Source: Mesaphorura yosii (taxonomy: Eukaryota > Arthropoda > Collembola > Poduromorpha > Tullbergiidae). From it: 29,247 nucleotides of DNA. Positions 1 to 8,336 of this stretch are shown here, piece after piece (positions within the stretch are counted from its first letter, which is position 1; each line of letters starts with the position of its first letter). The DNA is taken from the NCBI GenBank assembly GCA_009869945.1, contig WIXG01000646.1, positions 1 to 29,247 on the forward strand. Direction: 5' to 3'. The notes beneath the pieces were generated by a model. The model was not told the origin of the DNA. It made no database searches and worked only from the letters and a program-made list of their open reading frames with translations. A program made the position numbers and the translations under genes.

Positions 1-93
1 CCAACAATTTCATCATGTTCACGGCATCGCTCTCGTTCTCGAATGCGAATTTCATAAAAGCCTCATGCAAGAGTGCATTCATGCAAGAATTCT

Positions 94-99
94 TTTATT
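94..99 (-). terminator. polyadenylation signal of the secreted Cys-rich gene
   Basis: AATAAA on the minus strand (TTTATT on plus), about 57 nt past the inferred stop codon of the small secreted protein gene. It supports the proposed last exon. Confidence 0.6.
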
Positions 100-155
100 G
101 ATAAGTACACATTTTTACACACAACATCAGATAAAGCTTAAGCCTTAATGAATAT

Positions 156-750
156 TTAGTTGATTCCAACGACTTGGGCTTCGCATTTCTGTACACAAAA
201 TTAAGCAATCAATGAACTCATTCAATTATTGAAGCTACGACTAAGATGTGAGTCAATTGAGGCACTTACGTTGACTGCGTCGAGTGACGCCTGGAGGTTG
301 AGGCCAGCCGCCGAGAATTCACGTTGGAGGCATGCAGCATACTGAAATCAAAATCAAATCGTCAAAACAATCCACCATTGGCATTGGCTGATTGGCTCTT
401 GAGTGCATTTGTGCCGAATCAGTAAATGAGAGGCCAATTGAAAAATTTACCCTGGGGAATGTGATGAGGCTCCTGCAGCTCTTCCGGATGTTCTCCTGCG
501 TGTTGAGGATGTATCCGTTCACTTCCATCTGGCATTTGACGAAGAGGTTCTTGCCGGGTGCCACGTCGTAGCAGTCGAAGAAGCGTTGAGCAATGGTGGG
601 GTCTCGGTTGCTGCACAGGCAGAGCTTCGCCACGATGCGGGCTGTGGAGGCGAGGTCTCCTCCAATGCTGCTCTGAGCTTGAACTTGGATGGTGGTTGTG
701 GCGGCCAGGAAGCAGGCGGCAAGGACGACGAGGGCTCGAATTGCAATCAT
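156..750 (-). CDS. small secreted cysteine-rich protein, three exons
   Basis: Three minus-strand exons are supported: 750-451, 341-270 and 188-156, all joined in phase 0 with GTAAAT/CAG and GTAAGT/CAG borders; stop TAA at 158-156. The product is about 134 residues. The first 25 or so form a clear signal peptide (charged Met-Ile-Ala-Ile-Arg start, Leu/Ala core, end near VQAQ). The mature part is small and hydrophilic with about seven cysteines, including a CLC pair near residue 45 and single Cys in FFDCYD, VKCQM, KSCRS, AACLQ and KCEA, so it is probably disulfide-bonded and extracellular. I do not recognise the family. The same promoter and first codons recur in inverted orientation at the right edge of the window, so it belongs to a duplicated family. 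Reading on past the first donor gives a longer open frame, but the three-exon model uses better signals and keeps two further Cys. Confidence 0.7.
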
Positions 751-1125
751 GTTGAATGGAATGCTGGAGTCTTACGCTTGAGTTGCTGGTGCTTGTGTTG
801 CGAAGTAGCTCAAAACTGATTTGATTGCCATTTGAGGGAAATATGGCCGTATTTATTGGGCTGGAGCTACTGGAGAAGCTGGCTGCCTAACCACAAATGG
901 ACTTTGAGCCTTCTGCAGACGGGAAGTTCTTTGAATTTCGCAATTTAGCAGTGGACTCTCGACTCTCGGTTCGGTCAAAGGTTGTGGCTTGCCAGGAGCT
1001 AAGTCCGAAGGCAAAATTTAAATCTGTGTTTACACAGCCGGGCTGGAGAAGCCAAAATCAAGCGCAGAAACCAGGAACAGTAAGGCGTGGTTGTGGTTTG
1101 TGGTATCCTTGCAATTGCAATTTAT
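743..1125 (-). repeat. left arm of a 28-kb-apart inverted duplication (promoter and 5' end)
   Basis: The reverse complement of this stretch matches 28871-29247 almost base for base: about twenty substitutions and a few small indels by eye over roughly 380 nt. The part nearest the gene, from the AATAAATACGG element through the 5' UTR to the start codon, is essentially identical. It contains a possible TATA-like element and an arthropod-style initiator (TCAGTT) about 25-37 nt downstream, so the conserved part is probably the core promoter. The differences argue against a palindromic assembly artefact. Confidence 0.9.
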
Positions 1126-1214
1126 TAAACTAACTAACAATGATAGTAATTCAGCTAAGCCTAACTAACAGAATGGTAATTTCTAGGCCGTAGTGATTTC
1201 ATTCTTTTCCCATT

Positions 1215-2068
1215 TTATTCGATTGACTTTGACTTGGCTGGTCGCCGGTGTGCTCTTCTCTCTTATCGTGCTTACGTAGGTTCCACGACCCCGCAAACTC
1301 CCCCCACAATCGTAGAACTTGTTCGGTTTCTCACCCGTATGAGCTTTCATGTGCCCACGGAACCCACTCTCTCGCTCCGGAACTCCCTCCTACAGAGGCT
1401 GCACCCCCAAACTTTCTCGTGCGTATGAGTGGAGAGATGCGCTCGTCAATACTTGGCACGCGCGAACTCTCTTCCGCAAATGTGACAGGTGAATCTTGCC
1501 GGAGTTCCGCCTTGCTCCTCTCGGACGTGCTGCTTCAGATTGTAGGCGGTGCTGTATTTCGCCTCGCACTGGTCACAGCCGTGCGTCTCTCCATCGTGCT
1601 GACTCCTCACGTGCGCCATCATATTGCCCTTGGCGGCAGACGTCCGCTAGCAGTGCGAACGCACGCAGCGATAAGGCTTCTCTCCCGTGTACACCCTTGC
1701 GTGAGCATTAAGCGTACTGATTCTTGTGCACGCGTAGTTGTAGTACATGCAACGAAACGATTTCTCACCGATATGAACTGCCCTCACGTGTGCTTTCATG
1801 TTGACTTTGCTCTTGTAGGATTTCCTACACATTGCGCCGGCTCTTCACCAGAGCCAATATGAAGCAGAGTGTGTCTTCGCAGGTACGCAATCTTGCACGC
1901 CTTGTCACATTGCGAATGCGAGCACTTCAGGTCGCGGGTAGTGTGAAAAGCGTAGGCGCATTACTCGCACATGCATGGTGTCTAGCCCTTTTGAGTTGGT
2001 ACGTGCTGAATGAACGAGCGGCTGGTGATGGTGGCCAAATGCAGAGGATCACTGCAATGGCCGCACAT
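1215..2068 (-). pseudogene. decayed C2H2 zinc-finger gene
   Basis: On the minus strand several C2H2 zinc fingers can be read, but only by changing frame. From high to low coordinate there are a weak finger beginning CGHC near 2065, a finger ending HVRAVHIGEKSFRC, the linker HARVYTGEKPYRC, then CDQCEAKYS...HVREEQ, CHICGREFARAKY (TGA stop) RAHLSTHTHEK, CSLCRREF, HMKAHTGEKP and a final HDKREEH. The classic TGEKP linkers identify a DNA-binding zinc-finger protein with at least six fingers. At least two stops and two frameshifts (near 1365 and 1300) interrupt it, and some fingers lack a Cys or His. An AATAAA lies near 1216. The 204-codon open frame on the opposite strand is its shadow. A gene with several short introns is possible but would not explain the stop inside a finger. 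Confidence 0.7.
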
Positions 2069-2450
2069 AAACTGGCCGGGCTATCAATGTTCATTTTACT
2101 TTTGGTACGAGTGTATAACAGCAATCATGTAGGCTAGATCATTAAGATGACTGACGTTATCAGAGATTAATTTATAAGAAGCAGAGGGTATTTTCACTGC
2201 ATGGATTCCAAACTAACTTCCATTACTTGAGTGACTCGGGAACCTCAGCCACAACTTTGCTTGCACTTAAGCGGTACATATTCCGAGCTCTATTGTATTG
2301 GGAAATACAAAACTTTTATTTCTACGAAAGCAAAGCACGAAGTACACATCCGCAGATTACATGCAAAGACGACTCTGTGGAATTAATGCTGAACCTTCAC
2401 ATTCTCATTGCCAGACAACCAGCCAATCGATCCGGTTCAAATTTAAGAAA

Positions 2451-3901
2451 ATGGCGCCTAGCAAACTATCTGGTCGTGGTTACCCGTTTTTCATATCGCT
2501 ATTAGAGAACGGTCTGTTCAACTTTGTAATGTTCATCGGACTCGTTTGCGGGTGCTGTCCAGCTCTGCTAATCCCATCATCGTCGACTCGTTTTATCAAC
2601 TCTGTTCCAGACAGGCCTTATAAGAACTACATTGGGTTCTTATATTGCGTAGCGGCATGGATCTTTATGTCTTTATCTCCAGTTGACTTTATCATTGCTT
2701 ACGGCGATGGCATCACGACCGGATCCACTTCTTCGATTCTACTCACATTTTTAACCGAATATATGATCACTTTGGTCGATCTGGTCAGGCGGTCGATCTT
2801 TCTATTCAAATATACCGAGCTGGTACTTGTTTTACGTTATATACATGAAGAGAGTGTAAGACATAAGATTCAGACATCTGGAACGCACTCGATTCTGTAT
2901 CTCACATGCACAACTGTACTTTTAGCCACTGTCCGAGTGGTCCTGGAATTCGTCACGGTCGCCATAAGGACAGAAGAGCCTCAATCGGCGATTTATCCAC
3001 CACAAGTCGACGTGATAGCATGGTACACGTGGCTCGCCTTTCTATACGGGTCCAACATTGTCTCAAAAATCCTTGTACACCTTGTAGGACATTACCTCAT
3101 CAGGCAATACCAATTACAGTGTTCAGAATTCCAAGACTTTTATGAATCTCGAGTTGTCGCCACGGTCGATCAACTCGCCGACTTCCGGCTTAAATTCGAG
3201 CGATTAGAGTCAGGTTTCGCATTGTACGGCGACGGAGTTGGGTTCTTACTCGGTATTGCAATAATTCAATGTATTTCAACATTCTTCTCCCATATTTTCA
3301 CCACTGTAGATTTATTAAGGAAAAGTGACTTCAGTGCAATCAATTTTAGCATTAAGTTGCTAATTTTTCTGGAAGAAGTTCTAAATTTGGTGCAAATTGG
3401 ACATATCGGTCAATACATGAAGGATGAGGTATTTTTTGATAAAAATAAGTTCTAAAATATCTTAAACCGGTTCTCTCCCGCCTGATTTTTGAGATGGAGG
3501 TCACAAAAAGGAAAATGAAGTGCATGATTGCCCAAGACGAAATATTGCAAAATCGGGACACATTCTTGAGGCACGACAAAGCTTCTATCGAGGTAAACGT
3601 GTACAAAATTTAAAGCTGAGCAACTCACATGCACAAATTACAGTTATTTGCGCAGAGAAATTCGATTGCCAATTTGATTGTGACTTGGAAATGGCATTTG
3701 ACAGCCAAAGACATGTGCCCTGTTGACTACGGAATCTTTCCAAGCGTAAGTTACTTGCGATCTAAATTTTGGAGACGGCGTACCAAACTTTTACTTGACT
3801 TTACATATTTTTAGGTCGTGAACAATACGCTCACGTTCTTAATGTTTGTATTCACACTCAAATTGAGCGAAGCACCTGTGCAGCAGCTTCCGCGCAAGTA
3901 G
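2451..3901 (+). CDS. gustatory-receptor-like seven-transmembrane chemoreceptor A
   Basis: Four exons, all in phase 0: 2451-3428, 3494-3592, 3656-3745, 3815-3901; 417 residues. The start ATG was chosen because the same KMA- start context occurs in the relatives at 4439 and 5079; upstream codons in the open frame are not shared. The protein has about seven hydrophobic segments, beginning FNFVMFIGLVCGCCPALL. The gene layout, one long exon and three short phase-0 C-terminal exons, and the C-terminal pattern (LTAKDMC.VDYG then a last helix TLTFLMFVFTLKL) resemble the arthropod gustatory receptor family, where the last helix carries TYxxxxxQF. The TYxxxxxQF itself is not exact. Such receptors are ligand-gated cation channels of sensory neurons. 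The acceptor before exon 2 is TTTTGAG, unusual but required by alignment with gene B. Confidence 0.65.
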
Positions 3902-4438
3902 GCGCTCCTTACCAATTAATAATAATTTTTAATAATGATTAAATTTGCTCGCAATGAGTCCGTAAAATGGTTCCCATGCTTTTCTCGTTTCAATTTTTAT
4001 AACACGCATTTGCTTGCTCCATTACATTGTTATTGTTCAGGTCACTTCGCATCAGTACCATGAGCATCAAGTCGTCATTCATTCATAATTGAACAAGCGT
4101 ACACGTGAAGGCTCTCTGCCATGCAATGTCGTGTCTGATTTTTATTACAAAGTAATATTGCAATTATTGGCTAATTAACAAAGAGCCTTTTGTCGTCAAA
4201 TTGTCCAAGTGTTGTTCACGTCATTTCATATGAGGTGACACCCTGCATCAAATTACTTGTCCGACATATCATTATAGGTATTCGTTTTTGCCTTGCAGTT
4301 GTAAATAAAAATCGATTATGCACGAAATTCTGGTGGGATTTGTATATCACGTTTGAGTACGCAAAGTGGTTTGTGGACTTTTCAACGAATTTTCATTGCC
4401 AATTAGCCAACCAAGTAATTCAGATCAAAGTTCAAAAA
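3902..4438. other. intergenic spacer, nothing recognised
   Basis: AT-rich spacer between two receptor loci. I see no coding exon or repeat. The last 50 nt or so before 4439 resemble the sequence upstream of receptor A's start codon, so some promoter-proximal sequence was duplicated with the gene. Confidence 0.5.
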
Positions 4439-4847
4439 ATGGCGGCCAACACACTGTCTCCGTTTACCGCTACTTATTGAGGAGGCGTGGTTACGATTTT
4501 CTATCAGTAAGTGCGAACTTTCAATTGCACTGCATTTTATTGTATAAGAGATTTTCATTTTCACAGAGAAATGCAGCTGCAAGCTTGAGTGTGTACTGCA
4601 ACTGGAATTTGATTGCGGGTAACTTGTGCACTGTTGACTATGGGCTATATACTAGCGTATGTACATTGTCGACAGACTCCGGGCGTCAGTTTTACACGGT
4701 GAAAGCCGTATATTTTTGGTTACTTTGCAGGTCGCCAATACTACACTCACATTTCCCATTTTCTGTTTACACTCAAACTATCTGAAATTTCCGTGGGCCG
4801 TCCGTCGCCACAACCTAAATAGAAGATAAGCACACCTTCCAAATGGT
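4439..4847 (+). pseudogene. internally deleted gustatory-receptor-like pseudogene
   Basis: This copy lies between receptors A and B. It keeps the start (ATG GCG GCC AAC), which is followed after 13 codons by an in-frame TGA. It then runs straight into a splice donor (CTATCAGTAAGT) that matches the exon-2 donor of receptor B. The exon-3 equivalent follows a TTTTCACAG acceptor near 4566 and is recognisable (RNAAASLSVYCNWN...CTVDYGLYTS), as is the last exon starting at about 4731 (VANTTLTF), where one missing base shifts the frame before FTLKLSE. Nearly all of the roughly 900-nt main exon is missing. The locus cannot encode a seven-helix receptor. Confidence 0.75.
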
Positions 4848-5034
4848 CTTCAATTGTCCGATAACTATTAGGCATTTTTCGTAGAATTTTTGTCAAAGGA
4901 TGTCACGACATCCTCATGGGCATAAAAATTCGAGAAAGTTTCCAATATCCTTCTGCCCTGTTTGCTTAGAATATTTCTTTCTGGTGTCACATGGGATTGT
5001 AATATCGAGAGAGCTCTCACAGAGTAGCACAATA

Positions 5035-5049
5035 GAAATATATATAACC
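5035..5049 (+). promoter_or_regulatory. TATA-like element upstream of receptor B
   Basis: AATATATATAACC lies about 30-45 nt before the start codon of receptor B. It could be a TATA box for a transcript with a very short leader. No initiator is obvious, so this is tentative. Confidence 0.3.
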
Positions 5050-5078
5050 AACCGTTCACATGCATCACGTAAGTTAAA

Positions 5079-6442
5079 ATGGCTTCACCGAATAAATTTT
5101 CTCGGTTCATTTCTTCTTGGTGTGAAAATTGGCTTTTAAAGTACGTAAAGGTCATCGGTCTTGTTTGTGGATGCATACCAGCGGCGGCGTCTGCACCCGA
5201 GAGTTACTACGCCGTCAGCTTTCTATATTGCCTCCTGCTGTGGTTCTTCAACGTTGCCGGCTCCGTAGACTTTTTAGCAGCCTACTACAAAAAATTTACA
5301 GCCGGGTCACCTTCATCCGTCTTGACCACGTTTGTCAGCGAATTTACGACCATTACATTCGATTTGGGGGTACGATTCATTTTTCTTTGCAAATCGGCCA
5401 AGGTGGTTCTCATTTTTCGCCATTCGGACGAGGAAGTCAGCACAGATCATGTAATTCTGTACCTCACATGCGTAAATGTGTTCCTAGCAAGTGCCCGATT
5501 GGTGTTTGAGTTGATTGAGACTGCGAACGAAATTGAAAGCATCAAGTCAGCTTTCTACCCGACCCAACTCGTCATCACGTATTGGTTCGTTTGGTATGTT
5601 CTTGCTTACGCGTCCAATATTGCATCCAAAGCATCGGTTCATCTCATCGGCAATCGTCTGATGCGCAAATATCAGACCATCTGCAACGAATTTCAGAGAG
5701 CTTATCAAGAATCGATCGACGACAACGCTCAGCTGTACGAGTTCAAAATGAAACTGCAACAACTGGAGGATAGATTTGCATTGTACGGCGACGTGGTCGG
5801 GTTTCTGGTCGCCTTCACCATCATGCAATGCATCGCCACATTCTTTTCAGTCATTTTCACCGCAGTACATCTACTGGATGAGAAGACATTGAATTCGGTC
5901 ACCTTCTCCATCGAAGTACTCAATCTAGCAGAGCAGATGCTGAATTTGGTCCAGCTTGCATACATGGGGCAGTATATGAAGAATGAGGTGAGGTAAAGTT
6001 TCCCAAAATTTTGAGCCTGTATCTTTTTGTATGCATTTGGATTGCAGATGGATTCCATGAAAAGGAAATTTCAGAAAATGATAGGGCAAGATGGCAGTGA
6101 AAAGCAAACCGGAGGATCATTGCTGATAAGGCATAGTCAAGATTCGATATCAGTAAGCTCCAAGTTTAGTTTGAATTGTATTACTAGAATTGTGACTGGA
6201 ATTTTTCATTTGCCCTGCAGAAAAATTCGGTGGGCAATTTGGTCGTGACGTGGAACTGGAATTTAACAGCGAAAGACATGTGCACTGTTGACTATGGACT
6301 CTATCCGACTGTAAGTACTCCAAAATCCTTGGTAATGTTTCTTAAAATCTTACCACCTCCTAACCGACAATTGCAGGTCGCAGCAACGACCCTCTCATTC
6401 TTGATGTTTGTTTTCGCTCTCAAACTGTCTGAGCCACGATGA
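5079..6442 (+). CDS. gustatory-receptor-like seven-transmembrane chemoreceptor B
   Basis: Four phase-0 exons: 5079-5987, 6048-6152, 6221-6310, 6377-6442; 389 residues. All borders are GT-AG with good acceptors (GATTGCAG, CCCTGCAG, ATTGCAG). It is the closest relative of receptor A: FIGLVCGCCPA matches VIGLVCGCIPA, the segment ALYGD.VGFL is shared, and the last exons carry NWNLTAKDMCTVDYGLYP followed by a final helix ending ALKLSEPR. About seven hydrophobic helices are present, with the long hydrophilic loop before the last exons expected for this family (inverted topology, cytosolic N-terminus). The shared intron positions show that A, B and the pseudogene between them arose by tandem duplication. 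The ligand is not predictable. Another insect-type 7-helix chemoreceptor lineage is the main alternative. Confidence 0.65.
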
Positions 6443-6694
6443 TAAAGAGGCCAGACGAATGTAACATTATTTCATTGAGTAAAATTTTATTCAAGACTTT
6501 CAATCGTACCCGTTCAAAGGATATTCAGCGAAGCATCATCCGTTGAATCCATGTAAAGGCCGTATTGTTTGAAAACGCAAGCTGTTTGTTTCTTACAATA
6601 ATCTACCTCTCCGCCTATCACCATGTGCAACTGCACCTCCTCTCCATGGAGTTGGATCCAATCGACCATTGGTTACTTTGACATAAATGAGTAC

Positions 6695-6844
6695 TTTCCA
6701 ACGGCATTTAAATCCTGAGCAACATGGGTGTCCTGGTGCGCAGTGCTGTCCTTCCAGTACGCATTGTTTTGGCTGGCGTGCCTCTGCGAGCATGGAGCAG
6801 GCTGCTGCCAGAATTATCACGGAAACTTTCAGAATCTTCGCCAT
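6695..6844 (-). CDS. short secreted cysteine-rich (knottin-like) peptide, first coding exon
   Basis: ATG at 6844-6842 opens a signal peptide of about 22 residues (MAKILKVSVIILAAACSMLA) followed by a small domain CVLEGQHC...PCCSGFKC, i.e. C-x5-C-x6-CC-x4-C, the spacing of inhibitor-cystine-knot peptides. The exon probably ends at 6695 before GTACTC, or a few bases earlier at CGTTGG. The sixth Cys would lie in a following exon, perhaps just after the CAG at about 6586, where a TGCGTTTTC codon run is read in one frame, but no combination is convincing. Reading straight through gives a basic tail without Cys. Function is unknown: knottins include protease inhibitors, defence peptides and channel ligands. 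Only the first exon is supported. Confidence 0.5.
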
Positions 6845-7197
6845 TTTGTTGATCTTAAAGGCAACGAGACGAATGAAAATCAATTACAAATGATTCGTCT
6901 AGAATCTGGAACGGTTACCTGTTGCTTGAAGAATGGCTTCTGTATTTAGACTATCTTGAACTTGTTACCGTGTTATGAATTACAATGCATGCAATTTGTA
7001 CTTTAGCCTCAAGTCCTTGTCTCGTGGAGTCGGGACGCTGTTTCATCATCAGAGGAAAAACGTGCTCTGGAAAATGTATATATCGTTGTTAGTCCCTTTT
7101 TGTAATAACGAAAACAATTTATCGACAAAGGCGCCTTCAGTTGTGAACGGTTTCTTTTTATTCTAGCTCGCAATGAATAGTTTATTCTAACTCTAGT

Positions 7198-7802
7198 CGA
7201 TGAGGATACCCTCTGCCACATTGTGCCAGAAGATTTCTACGACCAGATTGAGTGGACTCAAGTCTTCTTCGTTTTGCGATTGAAAGTGTTGCGCGGTCTA
7301 AACGGTGTCATTGAGCACGGGTTTGTTGTTCTGTGGAAGAACGTCCAATCCTCGGCTAAGGACACAGTGATTGCTGACTATAGGAGACAAATGGAGAAGT
7401 TCGCCGTGGAGGAGGCGATTCCAATTTCGATGGATTTTGAGATTATCAACATTTTCCTGTTCTGTGGCGTGCTTGATCAGCGTGGTCATCTTCCTTTGTG
7501 AGATAGAGGACAAATTCAAATAGAAAATCACAAATCGCTCGAAGGTTCAGCCTGCGTCAGAGATCAGAAGCCCCTCGGCATGGATTGGAGACATCGGTAC
7601 TGTGGAGACATGTTGGTAAGCTGAGGAGGTGATTATTGTCAACGAGTTGTCGTTCGAATGCAACTGAGCAAATCATCGTTGCGGACTTCCCTACGCGGAT
7701 GCCTACGCCATGGCAACCGCCACGTGGTTGTAATTTTACTTTGCCTGCAAGGACCTGAGAGGTCAAATTTTTCAACCTGACAAAGAGAAATGTTTGCCTT
7801 GA
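7198..7802 (+). pseudogene. unrecognised reading frame with one internal stop
   Basis: A plus-strand frame begins just after a good acceptor (TTCTAACTCTAG at 7197), reads DEDTLCHIVPEDFYD, and continues to a TGA at 7499-7501. The same frame stays open afterwards to a donor TTG/GTAAGC at 7615, and the fragment following GCAAG at 7751 continues in phase to a TGA at 7802. This looks like two exons of a gene with one nonsense mutation, or chance. I recognise no domain. The opposite strand also has open stretches here but with more stops. Low confidence. Confidence 0.25.
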
Positions 7803-8336
7803 TTGGGGTTGCTACCAGAGATTAAAAGGATTATAAGCCTACTCTCGTAATAAGACTGAATTCCATTCTTCCCCGCATCCCACACAATAAATTCATGAAT
7901 TATACGCCCAGCCGTCCAATACCAACTTGCGCAGTGCGGTATTTGTCTATGTGAACTTTAATTTTGGTGCAAATAAGAATTAATTTATTTCCTGCAAATG
8001 AAAGGCTGCATGAGTCATGAGATTGTTTATTCAAGCCTAACTTATTTTTTCCTGGAAATTTGCGTATTAACTATGATGGTGGACCTAGACAGGTTGTAAA
8101 CCTGAGCTGCTGCCCACGCCACTTTAGCACTATAAGGATCGGCGGTCATTATCAACTTATGCACAAAGCACATTCCGAATCCAATAATGTTATCGGGTAA
8201 CAGGGTTACGATGAACTTGACTCTTAACTGGTTACAGTCCCGGAGAAGATAAAATGACGAGAAAAAGTGAAAACATCATACAAACACTCGTGCAGAATCC
8301 AAACAGCCACATCATTCATTTCATTGCAATTCAAAA
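7803..8336. other. spacer, nothing recognised
   Basis: No coding exon, repeat or RNA gene is visible. The last 100 nt or so presumably include the promoter and leader of the receptor gene that starts at 8337, but no clear TATA or initiator stands out. Confidence 0.4.

Noticed and set aside
1..60. Minus-strand open frame at the left edge (MKFAFENESDAV...)
   Set aside because: Fewer than 20 codons before the window ends and no similarity recognised, so it cannot be supported.
1248..1862. 204-codon plus-strand open frame
   Set aside because: It is the antisense of the zinc-finger relic, whose TGEKP and Cys/His motifs are read on the minus strand.
2298..2450. Longer N-terminus for receptor A starting at 2298
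   Set aside because: The upstream 51 codons are hydrophilic and not shared; the relatives start at the ATG aligned with 2451.
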